The position numbers and the translations under genes were made by a program. A DNA stretch of 64,000 nucleotides from JACQAP01 sp035275265 (lineage in GTDB: Bacteria; Pseudomonadota; Gammaproteobacteria; Burkholderiales; JACQAP01). The stretch's first letter is position 1. Each line of letters begins with the position of its first letter. Below, piece by piece: positions 50,426 to 59,093 of the stretch. Under the pieces are notes generated by a model that searched no databases, was not told the origin of the DNA, and worked only from the letters and a program-made list of their open reading frames with translations. The DNA is taken from contig DATENC010000011.1 in NCBI GenBank assembly GCA_035275265.1, positions 248,001 through 312,000 of the forward strand. Direction: 5' to 3'.

Positions 50426-52818
50426 ATGATCAGGTACCCGGGATCCCCGTTGGTCATTCGTCCGTCGTTCTGCGAGATGCACGCATAGCCGTTATTGCCC
50501 GGATAGTCCGGCGTTGCATCCGGCGCGATGAAGCCATAGGGGCGGTCGAAGTTCGTGATCCGTGCCGCATAACCGACGTCGAACCCGCGGGGCGTACGCC
50601 TGACGATCAGCGCCCGGACCGTTCGCACCGAGCCGTCGAAGTCCACCAGCCTGAAGGTTTGCAGATCGACGATGTCGCCCTCGACGAGCGCCTGGTCTTT
50701 CGGGTCGGCCACGAACTCGATGCGCTCGGGTGCGTCGCGGTGGCGTGCCACGTAGCGCTGCACGAAGGTGCGCATGGCCGTGATGTTGTCCGCACCGTAG
50801 AAGCGCGAGCGCATGCTGATGACTCGCCGCTCGTTGTATTCGTTCGGTCCCTCGGCGTCGACGTCGATATGAACCTCGGACTGCTTGTAACTCAACGCCT
50901 CGTCGGCGTTGGCAATCGCGGTACGAAGCCCGAAGTCGACCGACGCAAGGGTCACGCGCAGATCCTCGAGGCGCTCGTTCGCGACCGAGCCGTCCATCAA
51001 CTGCTCTGTATCGTCGAGCACCGTCGTCACGATCACCGCGGGACTGGCGGGCGCCACTACTTTGAACTTCACTTTCTGCTCGGTGGGAGACCACCAGGTC
51101 GTCATGCCGGCAGGCTGCAGCAGTTCCTGCAAAAGCGTGGTGATATCCTCCGGGTCGGTAATGCAAACGGACGCCACCCGGAAGTCGTTGCCGAGCCAGA
51201 TCAGTTCCTCGCTCGCAAGCCCGGCAAGGTCGAGATCCGCATCGACAATGCCGCCACGGTTGTGCAGGTCCTCCACCACCGCCGAGAACGCCGTGTCCAG
51301 ATACACGAGGCACTGCTGCACGCCGTCGCCGACGGCGCCCTCGACGGCCTCGGTGCCGAACTGCCCGCGGTAGGTCCCGTTCGGCCATGACAGCACGTCC
51401 GCAGCATTACCGGTGTAGCGGATGACCTCGTCGCCCACGCGGACGTAGCCGGTGGCGTCGTACTGCGTGCCCTGGCCGGACTCGAGCGTGATCTGTAAAT
51501 CGTTGGTGGTCAGAATCACCGCGAGCCTGCCCGAGGTCGGCGTCGGCGCCTTGGCGCGGTCGAGCAGCTTGATCGGATCCTTCAGCGAGAAGGACACTTC
51601 GCCTCGCGCGTCCGGACCCTTCGCGCCCTCGATGACGAAGCGCTCGGTGTCGTAAGCGCCGAACGTGCCATGGTCCACGAACCCGCGCTTCACCCGGGCC
51701 GCCCGTCCGGCGTAATTCTGATTCCTCGCGAAGAACCGCGTCCAGAATGTCCCGCCGGCAGGGCTCACGCGGTCGCGCACGTACGGATCGGTTTCCACAT
51801 CCGCATCGCTTTCGTCAACCATGCCGACCGAGGACGATGCGCGCCGGCCGGTGGCCTGCTCCGGGTCGATCTCCGTGGGCGCCGTAGTCAGTCTGGAGAT
51901 GTAGGGCCGCGCCGGCGATGCCTTGTTGATCGGCTGGCCGACTCCGGTGAAGCGCAGCGTCTGCGTGCCCTTCACATAGTTCGGCTTGTCCTGACAGGTG
52001 CGAAACGTGTTGTAGCAGGCGTTCGCCCGGTCGATCACGTCATAGACCGACGTCGCGCCCGGCAACGTGATCGCAGCGGCATCCGTCTCGATGAAATCGA
52101 GCGGCGCGGATCCCTGGTTCCACTGGTGGTCGCAAACCTGAATGTCCCAGACGTTCGTGCCGGCGGCATCGTAGACCAGTGCATACACGCCAGCGGATCC
52201 GCCTGGAATTGCAGCCGACACCGAGAACAATCCCCACTCAGGCGTCACTGTTACGCTGCCCGTCGCATACGTGGTTCCGAAGCCGGTTTCGCGCAGGAAG
52301 AACGTAATGGTCTGGTTCGCGCCTGTGTTTGACTTCATCTTCAGAGAGAAGCAAACCGTCAGGCCGGCGAAGCCGTTGACCTGCTGAAAATAGCGCGCGA
52401 GGCTGACACCATCGGTCTGCACGCGCTCGGCCTTCTGCGTGCCATCCGGCGCCAGGCCGTAATTTGCGGTGATCGTGATGCCGTTCTGCTTCGTCCAGTT
52501 GGCATGGTCAACTGCGCTGGACTTGGTGAGCGCGTTGGTCGACCAGGCTTTCTCCATCGTCGCGACCTTGGTGGCGCCGACGTAGTCGAGAATCTTCCTT
52601 TCCTGAACGCTTCCCGCGCCGCTCGTGAGCCGCGCCGTCATGCCGTTGTATGCATCGTCCACGGCGGACGCGCCGGCGCGCAGCGTGAGCGTGGTCGAGG
52701 CCCCTGCCTGCGCCGTGCCGCTTTCGACGCGGCCCACGGCGCATGGCGAAACGCCGTACACGTTGGCGCACCGGTCAAGGTCGAGCTCGACGACCTCGCT
52801 TAAGACCCGCTCTGTCAC
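50422..52818 (-). CDS. Phage tail tip / baseplate hub protein
   Basis: 798 residues from GTG 52818. The N-terminal 270 residues hold a beta-sandwich carbohydrate-like domain (NYGLAPDGTQKAERVQTDGV, DVIDRANACYNTFRTCQDKP); the C-terminal half resembles the tail-tip protein family that plays the gpJ/hub role (RVGDEVIRYTGNA, WPNGTYRGQFGTEAVEGAV, FVADPKDQALVEGDIVDLQT). It should form part of the tail tip and contribute to host recognition. Four-base overlaps on both sides. Confidence 0.8.
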   Translation of the reverse strand: MTERVLSEVVELDLDRCANVYGVSPCAVGRVESGTAQAGASTTLTLRAGASAVDDAYNGMTARLTSGAGSVQERKILDYVGATKVATMEKAWSTNALTKSSAVDHANWTKQNGITITANYGLAPDGTQKAERVQTDGVSLARYFQQVNGFAGLTVCFSLKMKSNTGANQTITFFLRETGFGTTYATGSVTVTPEWGLFSVSAAIPGGSAGVYALVYDAAGTNVWDIQVCDHQWNQGSAPLDFIETDAAAITLPGATSVYDVIDRANACYNTFRTCQDKPNYVKGTQTLRFTGVGQPINKASPARPYISRLTTAPTEIDPEQATGRRASSSVGMVDESDADVETDPYVRDRVSPAGGTFWTRFFARNQNYAGRAARVKRGFVDHGTFGAYDTERFVIEGAKGPDARGEVSFSLKDPIKLLDRAKAPTPTSGRLAVILTTNDLQITLESGQGTQYDATGYVRVGDEVIRYTGNAADVLSWPNGTYRGQFGTEAVEGAVGDGVQQCLVYLDTAFSAVVEDLHNRGGIVDADLDLAGLASEELIWLGNDFRVASVCITDPEDITTLLQELLQPAGMTTWWSPTEQKVKFKVVAPASPAVIVTTVLDDTEQLMDGSVANERLEDLRVTLASVDFGLRTAIANADEALSYKQSEVHIDVDAEGPNEYNERRVISMRSRFYGADNITAMRTFVQRYVARHRDAPERIEFVADPKDQALVEGDIVDLQTFRLVDFDGSVRTVRALIVRRTPRGFDVGYAARITNFDRPYGFIAPDATPDYPGNNGYACISQNDGRMTNGDPGYLII

Positions 52819-53573
52819 GCCGGCATCACTCCGGTTACCGGCACGACCAGGTCACAGTAACTTCCGGCCCGGTGCTGCGTGTCCCAGCCAGCGTCGTCCA
52901 TCGAGATATGGCGCGTTTCTTTCGGGTACGTGTCCGGATGCCAACAGAAAAGCCACGGCTCGGATTCGAGCCACGCTTCGGCGGCGACCTTCCATGTGTC
53001 GCGCACCCATGTCCATGTCACGAGCTCGAAGTGCAGCGTCGTTTTCCAGCGCCGCCAGTTGAGCACCCGGCCGAGCGCGCGGCCTGCGTTGCTGCGGTTC
53101 ATCTGCCCGACGAGCTCGCGGCCGATCGGATCGAACCCTTCGCGCACTCCCGCCGGGATCTCGAGGCGGATGCCCACCAGCGCAATGGCAATGCTCGGCG
53201 CCGTGCCGGTCAGCACGCGGATGCGCCAGTAGCGCGAGGCGGTCGAGGTGAACATCACCAGGATCGGCTGATTGTCCGTCGGCGTGTGGGTGGCGACCAG
53301 CACATCGTTTGCGACGAAGTTGTCGGTGGACTTCCGGACCTCGATCGTGCAGCCGGTCGTGAACAGATCGTGCCCGTACACCGCCAGGTAATCGGCGGAC
53401 TTCGACGTCAGGCAATCGACCGTGACCGTGGCCGGAATGGCTGACGGTTTCCAGAACGTGTAGTCGCGCAGGTCGCGCAGGTTCAGCACGTCGAACCCGG
53501 CTGCGGTGCTGCTCGCCACCGGAACCGCATCGCGCAGGCGGTTTTCGTACAGGACCAGCGGGCCGGTTGCCAT
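52815..53573 (-). CDS. Phage distal tail-type protein, unknown
   Basis: 252 residues, beta-rich (GPLVLYENRLRDAVPVASST, ADYLAVYGHDLFTTGCTIEV). Its place just after the tape measure gene and before the tail-tip gene is that of a distal tail protein or its substitute. No enzymatic motif. ATG 53573 follows three bases after the tape-measure stop. Confidence 0.7.
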   Translation of the reverse strand: MATGPLVLYENRLRDAVPVASSTAAGFDVLNLRDLRDYTFWKPSAIPATVTVDCLTSKSADYLAVYGHDLFTTGCTIEVRKSTDNFVANDVLVATHTPTDNQPILVMFTSTASRYWRIRVLTGTAPSIAIALVGIRLEIPAGVREGFDPIGRELVGQMNRSNAGRALGRVLNWRRWKTTLHFELVTWTWVRDTWKVAAEAWLESEPWLFCWHPDTYPKETRHISMDDAGWDTQHRAGSYCDLVVPVTGVMPA

Positions 53574-53576
53574 GCT

Positions 53577-55628
53577 TCACCGCACATTAAGGCGAACGTT
53601 GTCGCCGATCGCGTCATTCAATAAAGGGATCAGCGAGTCGCGTATCTGATCGGCCGAGAACATGCCCTCACCGCTCAGTGTGATGTTGATCTCGCGCCGC
53701 ACGACCTGATCAGTCTGCGCCGGCGCGATCGGGCTCGGCGGTGGCTCGAACCCGGAGCTGGTCGGCGACTCGGGAAATCCCGTCGAGGGATTCGCGGCGA
53801 AGGTTCCAGTGGCACCGGTGCTGCCCATCGTCGTGGCCCTGATGGCCTGCACGCGCGCCATGCCCACCGCTACCGCGGCCGCTGCGGCCGCCACACCGAG
53901 AGCCGGTCCGACAAACGGGATGCTCGCTAGCGCGGCGTAAGCCCCGGTCGCGGCCTTGTAGGTATCCACGATTGCCCCGGCTATCGCGCCAGCCTTGCCG
54001 ATCTCGAAAAGAGTGCGGCTCTTGGTCAGCATCAGCGCGCCCATCTGGTCGAAAAAGAAACCTGCGCTGTTGAGATCCATCTTCCGGTAAACGGTATTTA
54101 TGCCGAAGCGCTTCTTGATCTCGGCATCCTCGATCGCGGTCCTGCGTTTGGCGTTCTGGTCCGTCAGACGCGCCATCAGCGTGTCGTAGGTTTCCTGCGC
54201 CAGCAGCTTGTCCGCGAGCGATTTGTGCAACAGGTTCACGTCCTCCTCGAACTGGAACCTGCGCAGTTCATTCTCGGTTTTCAGGCTCTCGGTGAGGCTC
54301 GCGAGCCGGGTTTTCTCCAACGCCATGGCGGTTTCGAACAGGTCGCGCATCTGCGAGCCCGTCTCCATGCCGATCTTCCGCTTGTGGTCCTCGTTCTCGT
54401 CGAACAGCGCCCGCAGCTCCATACCCATCGAAACAGCTTCATCGAATTCGGCCTTGCGCAGATCCGCAACAACCGCCAGGTGCGCCTTCATCTTGTCCTG
54501 CCAGCGCTTGTACGTGGCCGCCATGATCTCTTCGCGGGACTTGGCGCGCTGTTTGGCAAACTCGTCGGTTTCGCCGGTCACGTCGACGACGGGCATTTCC
54601 TGCGGCTTCTGGGCCTGCTCCTGCATGAGCTTCAAGGCGATACGCGCCGAGTTGATCGTCAGGATCAGCGCATCGAGGCGGCGCTTCATCTCGAGCGGGT
54701 CGCCACCGGAGAGCCGCCCCAGCACCCCGGCCTTCTCCTGGATCGGGATGTCGTGCTGAAGCTGCTTGATCTCCTTGTCCAGTTCCTGGATGAACTCGAT
54801 TTGCTGCTGCATCTGGGTCTGGTCGACGCCGAAGAGCAGCACCTTCCACGCTTCGGCGTATCCGCGGATCGCCGCCGCGAACAGTCCGCCGTCGCGCGCG
54901 GCCTCGGCCATCCGGCGTGCGACTTGAGAGATCGCCGGCGCCATGTCGTTCAGAAGCTGTGTCGAAAGCGAGGTGCCCGCCTGCTTGATCAGGTTCAGCG
55001 AATCGTTCAGCTCGTCGGCCGCTGCAGCCGCTTCTCCGTCCATCACCAGGCCGAGCTTCTCGGCGGTCGCCATCAGCTCGGCAATGCCGGCCGTGCCCTG
55101 GTTCAACACGGGGATCAGTTGCTGCCCAGCCTTGCCGAAGATCTGCACCGCAAGCGCCGATTTCTGAGCGCCGTCCGGCATCTTCGAGAACCTGTCCGCA
55201 AGGTCGAGCATGACGGCGTCCATCTGGCGCAGATGGCCCGCACCGTCCTTGACCGGCACACCAAGGCGCGTGAACGCGTTCTGCGTTTCCGTGCTGGCGC
55301 GCGCCGCCACGTCCATGTTGGTCGCCAGGCCCTTGAGCCCCGGCACCAGGCCCTCGAGCGTGGTGTTGCTCTGCTCGGCGATGAACTTCCACTTGGAAAG
55401 CGATTCGACCGAAAGCCCCGTCTTCTGCGACAGGTCGTTCATGCGGTCGCCTGCGTCGATCGCCGACTTCGCGAACGCGACAATGCCCGCGACGCTGAAG
55501 GCCGCGAGCAGCTGCGGCGCGACCTGGCCAAGCGTGCTCGACACCCCGCGAAAGTGCGACTGCACAGACGAGAACGCGGCAGCCGTCTCGTCCTTCGCGC
55601 GGATCAGTATCTGGGCACGTTCAGCCAT
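53577..55628 (-). CDS. Phage tail tape measure protein
   Basis: 683 residues: N-terminal tape-measure domain (AERAQILIRAKDETAAAFSS, VEGLVPGLKGLATNMDVAAR-like sequence near 95-115), long coiled coils at about 270-350 and 380-480, and hydrophobic stretches near 530-600 (AGAIAGAIVDTYKAATGAYA, GVAAAAAAVAVGMARVQAI). It sets tail length and may be injected. At about 680 residues it predicts a tail of roughly 100 nm by the usual 1.5 angstrom per residue rule. ATG follows directly after the previous stop (TAAATG). Confidence 0.9.
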   Translation of the reverse strand: MAERAQILIRAKDETAAAFSSVQSHFRGVSSTLGQVAPQLLAAFSVAGIVAFAKSAIDAGDRMNDLSQKTGLSVESLSKWKFIAEQSNTTLEGLVPGLKGLATNMDVAARASTETQNAFTRLGVPVKDGAGHLRQMDAVMLDLADRFSKMPDGAQKSALAVQIFGKAGQQLIPVLNQGTAGIAELMATAEKLGLVMDGEAAAAADELNDSLNLIKQAGTSLSTQLLNDMAPAISQVARRMAEAARDGGLFAAAIRGYAEAWKVLLFGVDQTQMQQQIEFIQELDKEIKQLQHDIPIQEKAGVLGRLSGGDPLEMKRRLDALILTINSARIALKLMQEQAQKPQEMPVVDVTGETDEFAKQRAKSREEIMAATYKRWQDKMKAHLAVVADLRKAEFDEAVSMGMELRALFDENEDHKRKIGMETGSQMRDLFETAMALEKTRLASLTESLKTENELRRFQFEEDVNLLHKSLADKLLAQETYDTLMARLTDQNAKRRTAIEDAEIKKRFGINTVYRKMDLNSAGFFFDQMGALMLTKSRTLFEIGKAGAIAGAIVDTYKAATGAYAALASIPFVGPALGVAAAAAAVAVGMARVQAIRATTMGSTGATGTFAANPSTGFPESPTSSGFEPPPSPIAPAQTDQVVRREINITLSGEGMFSADQIRDSLIPLLNDAIGDNVRLNVR

Positions 55629-56288
55629 TTACACTTTGTCCAGTTCACGTTGAATCGCATTCGTGATATTCGGCAACCCGGCCTGCACGATCGGGGTGAA
55701 GGAAAAGCGCTGAGGGATTACCACGTCGCGCACCAGCACCGCGATCGGGATCTCGAGCGCGCGGCCGCGCTGCTTCCTGAACTTGCCGCCACGGCGCAAC
55801 CGCTCGGCCCTGCGAAACGGCGCGAGGCCTTTCGCGTTCGCCGCGTCCTGCTCGGCGAACAGGATCACCTTGCCGTTGACGTTCCTGAACCCGGCGTTGC
55901 CCTGGTTCATCAGTTCGCGCACCAGCGCTGCAAACCTCTTGCGCCCGATGCGCCGACCCTCCTCGAGAAGAGGGATCAGCACCGGGCCCGGGATCTTCGC
56001 GCCGAACGCGTGCGCGGCCACCAGGGAGGCGCGGGTGCCAATCATCAGCGCCGGCAACTCGTTCAGCTTCTTGTCGAAAACCTTGTGGCTGATCGTCTTC
56101 GGAAAACTCGACTTCTTCACCTTCACGCTCGAGGCCAGCGCATAGCGAAGCCGCTCCACGACCTCGCGCGCGCCGGTGCCCATCCCGCGCGACACGCTCT
56201 CGCGGACGTCAGTCTTGACGAGCCGCTCCCATGACCTCAACTTGTCCGGCTTGAACAGGCCGTCCAGTTCGATCCGCATCGAGATCAT
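55629..56288 (-). CDS. DUF6441-like phage tail protein
   Basis: 219 residues from ATG 56288, overlapping the T-frame stop (ATGA). Basic, mixed alpha/beta: MRIELDGLFKPDKLRSWERL, VSRGMGTGAREVVERLRYAL, RRGGKFRKQRGRALEIPIAV. It resembles phage proteins of the DUF6441 group, found between the tail chaperone and tape measure genes. The upstream part of the longer frame to 56570 is a shadow of the T gene. Confidence 0.7.
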   Translation of the reverse strand: MISMRIELDGLFKPDKLRSWERLVKTDVRESVSRGMGTGAREVVERLRYALASSVKVKKSSFPKTISHKVFDKKLNELPALMIGTRASLVAAHAFGAKIPGPVLIPLLEEGRRIGRKRFAALVRELMNQGNAGFRNVNGKVILFAEQDAANAKGLAPFRRAERLRRGGKFRKQRGRALEIPIAVLVRDVVIPQRFSFTPIVQAGLPNITNAIQRELDKV

Positions 56289-56614
56289 GATTGCGCCTGT
56301 CGCTTGGCGAGTTGCGCGGACTCGATCTCTGCCGAGACGCTTTCGATAACCTCCATCGCTTCGATGTAGGCGTTGGGTTGCTCGAGGAGCCCGCCGCCGA
56401 ACGGGTAGCGCCCGGCCTTGTAGTGCCGATACAGGCGTACAAGACTGTTCGATGCGGCCGTGATCAAGGGCAGCGGGCAGGTGCGCGAATGGAACACCGT
56501 CTCGCCCTGGTAGGTGAAGTGCCACTGCTTGAATGGAGCCGGACGCGATTCGTCGCAGTGCCTGCCCCACGTGCAGCGACTGCAGTTGAAGGGCCGCTTA
56601 TCCTCGGCCGCCAC
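56285..56614 (-). CDS. Tail assembly chaperone, T part (reached by -1 frameshift)
   Basis: About 110 residues in the -1 frame relative to the G gene (AAEDKRPFNCSRCTWGRHCD at its start, with a CxxC...C cluster, then helices ITAASNSLVRLYRHYKAGRY and AYIEAMEVIESVSAEIESAQ). A GTG at 56614 could start it alone, but the frame is open back to the slippery site at 56638-56632 without any stop, so the main product is probably the G-T fusion, as in lambda gpGT. It binds the tape measure protein during tail assembly. Confidence 0.75.
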   Translation of the reverse strand: MAAEDKRPFNCSRCTWGRHCDESRPAPFKQWHFTYQGETVFHSRTCPLPLITAASNSLVRLYRHYKAGRYPFGGGLLEQPNAYIEAMEVIESVSAEIESAQLAKRQAQS

Positions 56615-56628
56615 ATGGACGGCCAGAA

Positions 56629-56997
56629 TCAGTTTTTTCTTTCCGTCTCCTGCAGCACGGTGCGGCGGAAGATCTCGGCCACCAGTTCGTCGGCGATATC
56701 GGTAGAAAGCCTGGCGATATTCTCGTCCGGATTGCCGGCCTTGAACGGGATGGTCTCCGTATCGGTGCCGAAGTTTTCCCAGTCCGATAGGCCGTGGCGC
56801 AGGATAGTTTTCGCGCTGCGCCCGCTGATGCGCGTGTTGCCTTCCACGTCCTTAAACAGCTCCAGGTCCATCGCCTCCACGCCGGAGAGCGGCTTGATCC
56901 TGAAGCGTGTCGGATTCTGCTGGGCGACCTCGGCGCGGGGCGTGTACCACTCCGGGGTGAGCGGGTTGAGTGCTTTGAGCATAAAATCGTCGGTCAA
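56629..56997 (-). CDS. Tail assembly chaperone, G part
   Basis: 122 residues: RFRIKPLSGVEAMDLELFKD then DVEGNTRISGRSAKTILRHG and an acidic C-terminal helix (TDIADELVAEIFRRTVLQET). The size, its place after the tail tube gene and the frameshift site at its end identify it as the lambda-G-type chaperone. Start is TTG 56997 with AAGGG close upstream; ATG 56982 has no ribosome site. It ends ERKN and stop. Confidence 0.78.
   Translation of the reverse strand: MTDDFMLKALNPLTPEWYTPRAEVAQQNPTRFRIKPLSGVEAMDLELFKDVEGNTRISGRSAKTILRHGLSDWENFGTDTETIPFKAGNPDENIARLSTDIADELVAEIFRRTVLQETERKN
56632..56638 (-). promoter_or_regulatory. Programmed -1 frameshift site A AAA AAC
   Basis: The last codons of the G gene are AGA AAA AAC TGA: the canonical slippery heptamer A AAA AAC in the zero frame directly before the stop. 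After a -1 slip the reading continues CTG ATT CTG GCC GTC CAT GTG into the T frame with no stop. It matches the conserved G/GT frameshift of long-tailed phages. Confidence 0.85.
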
Positions 56998-57015
56998 TTA
57001 CCCTTGGGAGGGATT

Positions 57016-57147
57016 ATGGAAATCGTGATCGGCGTGCTGTTCGTTATATTCATGTTCCTGGTCGATTGGCGCCTGAACCGCATTTACATCGTGCTCAAGC
57101 AACTCAACGAAACGATGAGGCGGCCAGGCCTTGATGATCAGGTATAG
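57016..57147 (+). CDS. 43-aa single-pass membrane protein opposite the late operon
   Basis: MEIVIGVLFVIFMFLVDWRL then NRIYIVLKQLNETMRRPGLDDQV. One strong N-terminal membrane helix and a basic tail. GGGAGG lies five bases before the ATG. It fits the 140-base gap between the tail tube and G genes and overlaps the tube gene's end by 10 bases, on the opposite strand. This is the position and style of a phage moron (cargo gene expressed from the prophage). No good promoter was found: TAAAAT is present at 56982 but without a -35 box. It could also be chance. Confidence 0.5.
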   Translation: MEIVIGVLFVIFMFLVDWRLNRIYIVLKQLNETMRRPGLDDQV

Positions 57148-58067
57148 AGAATCGAGACTTCGTCGTCGGCCGAGCTTTCGCGCGCCTCGAACGCGGCCTC
57201 GAACGTGCTGATGCCTTCCTTGTCCCCCGGGGAGAGGCTTGACCAGGTCAACGCCGGCATGGTGATCAGGTAACGGTTGCCCGCGACCGAACCCAGCGTG
57301 CCGGTGGTGAACGCGCCGGTTGCGACGGTCTGCCACTTGTTGATCCAGTTGTAGGTCGCGACCAGCGTCTGTTCCGGATCCAGGCTGCCGGTGATGTTGC
57401 GCCTGGTGATCCGGATCTCCCCGTATCCGTCGGCAGCGACGATCGTGCCGGGCTTGGCGATCTCGTTGCCCATGTCGAAGGCGAACTTGGTCACCACCGC
57501 GGCGAACGAGTCGACCAGGAACGACGACATCCCGAGCCACACGGACGGCACCGTGCTGTCATAGGTGGGCGTTGGGAGCGCGACGTCGGTAGGCGCGCTG
57601 TAGTGCCCGGTGAAGGTGAACGAGAACTTGCCGGGCCCGCCAACTTCGCCGTTGAAGTTACAGTTGCCTCGCGCGCCGGTCACGACCCGGCGGATCCCGT
57701 CCTCGAAGTAATAGATCGTGATGGACTTGAGCGCCGACGACGCGGGCTTGTATTCAACCGACGTGCCGCCGATGATCGTCTCCGCGAAACCGCAACCGCG
57801 CAGCAGCACGCCTAGCTCGGGAGGCGTCCCGGCCGCGCCGGATCCCTTGACCTCGACGTCAAAGCTGATCGTCATCAGGCTGCCGCCGTAGAGGCTTTTC
57901 AGCGGCGCCAGGCTCGCCTTGACCGGCTGGCGCTCGAAGCGCCGCGCGCTGTCGAGGCTCCAGCTCGGATTCTCGATCAGGATGGCGTCCGCCGCGCCGG
58001 TCGGCGTCGGGTCGACGTTGTAAGTGGACTCGACCTTGGCCAGGATGACGGTGAGTTGCTTGAGCAT
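57138..58067 (-). CDS. Phage tail tube (major tail) protein
   Basis: 309 residues. N-terminus MLKQLTVILAKVESTYNVDP and the pattern SLYGGSLMTISFDVEVKGSG ... GNCNFNGEVGGPGKFSFTF ... ARITRRNITGSLDPEQTLVA-like sequence match the Phage_tube_2-type tail tube group of siphoviruses: two beta barrels. It makes the tail shaft polymerising around the tape measure. It should be the most expressed tail gene; a terminator-like hairpin lies upstream at 58.08-58.11 kb. Confidence 0.85.
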   Translation of the reverse strand: MLKQLTVILAKVESTYNVDPTPTGAADAILIENPSWSLDSARRFERQPVKASLAPLKSLYGGSLMTISFDVEVKGSGAAGTPPELGVLLRGCGFAETIIGGTSVEYKPASSALKSITIYYFEDGIRRVVTGARGNCNFNGEVGGPGKFSFTFTGHYSAPTDVALPTPTYDSTVPSVWLGMSSFLVDSFAAVVTKFAFDMGNEIAKPGTIVAADGYGEIRITRRNITGSLDPEQTLVATYNWINKWQTVATGAFTTGTLGSVAGNRYLITMPALTWSSLSPGDKEGISTFEAAFEARESSADDEVSILYT

Positions 58068-58080
58068 GTCGGCGTCTCCA

Positions 58081-58110
58081 AAAAATAAAAGGCCCGCGGG
58101 TGCGGGCCTT
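58081..58110 (-). terminator. Terminator-like hairpin upstream of the tail tube gene
   Basis: On the minus strand AAGGCCCGC-ACCC-GCGGGCCTT is followed by TTATTTTT (stem 58110-58102 with 58097-58089). It lies between the 60-aa gene and the tail tube gene inside the late operon. Confidence 0.75.
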
Positions 58111-58133
58111 CGGGTGATCGGACGAAAAGGTTC

Positions 58134-58316
58134 TTAGGCGGCCGTCTTGATGTCTTCGTTGACGCTCACCGGCCGCGTGATCGGTATGCCGGTGTCGGGA
58201 TCGACGGGCTCGCCGTTAACGGAGACGTACTTGCCCGCCGGCGTCATCACGACTGAATCGCCGCGGCGTGAAATCGTCGTCATGCGCGGGCGCGGTTCCG
58301 TTTTCTTCTCTGCCAT
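58134..58316 (-). CDS. Small phage protein, unknown
   Basis: 60 residues, soluble (MTTISRRGDSVVMTPAGKYV, SVNGEPVDPDTGIPITRPVS). AGGAG lies eight bases before the ATG. Small proteins of this size between the tail terminator and tail tube genes are common in siphoviruses. No motif recognised. Confidence 0.65.
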   Translation of the reverse strand: MAEKKTEPRPRMTTISRRGDSVVMTPAGKYVSVNGEPVDPDTGIPITRPVSVNEDIKTAA

Positions 58317-58327
58317 TTTCGTTGCTC

Positions 58328-58783
58328 CTATCCTTGGATGCTTGGATCCGTGCGCAATGTCCGGTACTGCACATTGAGCTGCAGGCGGATCGTGCCGCGG
58401 TTCGAATCCCCGTCCTCGATCCGCGTGAGCGTGCCGACGTGTATGAAAAACAGACAGCGCCCACCGAGTGTGAAATCGGCCTCGAGCGCGACCTCGACCT
58501 CTCGGGCCAGTTCGTTCAGCTTGGTCTCGATGTCCGGGTCGTTCAGCGTTGCCGGATCTGACTTGTGGTGCAGCTCGATGAACGTCTCGAGCCCGCGGCG
58601 CTTCAGGGAACGGACGTCATCGGGCGGGCTCTGCTCGTCGCCCTGGTAGACGAGCCCGGCCGGTAGTTCCGTGTCCTCGACCGGGAGCTGGCGGCCACGG
58701 TAGAACCTAGAGCCGATGGTCGTGCCGGCCGCCCGCAGGATGTCGCGCAGGCCTTCGACGAGCGTTTCGCGATGGTGGGCCAT
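58328..58783 (-). CDS. Tail terminator-like / minor tail protein
   Basis: 151 residues (HHRETLVEGLRDILRAAGTT, FIELHHKSDPATLNDPDIET, GTIRLQLNVQYRTLRTDPSI), the alpha/beta pattern of lambda gpU-type tail terminators, at the place expected between head-tail joining and tail tube genes. It is the only phage gene here that stops with TAG. Readthrough would add 15 mostly basic residues before TGA. Confidence 0.7.
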   Translation of the reverse strand: MAHHRETLVEGLRDILRAAGTTIGSRFYRGRQLPVEDTELPAGLVYQGDEQSPPDDVRSLKRRGLETFIELHHKSDPATLNDPDIETKLNELAREVEVALEADFTLGGRCLFFIHVGTLTRIEDGDSNRGTIRLQLNVQYRTLRTDPSIQG

Positions 58784-58784
58784 G

Positions 58785-59093
58785 TCATCTCTTCAGCACG
58801 AGCCACGACACGCCAGGCTGGTCCTCCGGCTCGATATTGCCGATCTTGTAGGTGACCGCGCCGATCGCGAGCGTGTCGCCGCGCTTCATGCCGGCACCCT
58901 GCGCGATCTGATCGTCCCGCGCCTGGCAGCGAGGTCCTCGCCCAACCTGGTCCGCTTCGCCGACGGCATAGCCGGTATAGCCGTTGTCGAAGATCACCTG
59001 GATCGTGAACGACCCGCCGCCCTGCAGCGTCCACAGCGCGTCGGTGGCGTGCTCCGCGCTGTTGAAAAAGACGCTGAGGTCCTCCGTGAACAT
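58785..59093 (-). CDS. Head-tail joining protein (FII-like)
   Basis: 102 residues from ATG 59093, whose first base is shared with the previous stop (TGATG). Sequence MFTEDLSVFFNSAEHATDAL, ALWTLQGGGSFTIQVIFDNG, GDTLAIGAVTYKIGNIEPED resembles the lambda gpFII-type stopper, a small beta barrel at the head-tail junction. The longer frame to 59174 is a shadow. Confidence 0.75.
   Translation of the reverse strand: MFTEDLSVFFNSAEHATDALWTLQGGGSFTIQVIFDNGYTGYAVGEADQVGRGPRCQARDDQIAQGAGMKRGDTLAIGAVTYKIGNIEPEDQPGVSWLVLKR

Noticed and set aside
54225..56234. 669-codon plus-strand ORF opposite the tape measure gene
   Set aside because: Shadow of a typical tape measure gene.
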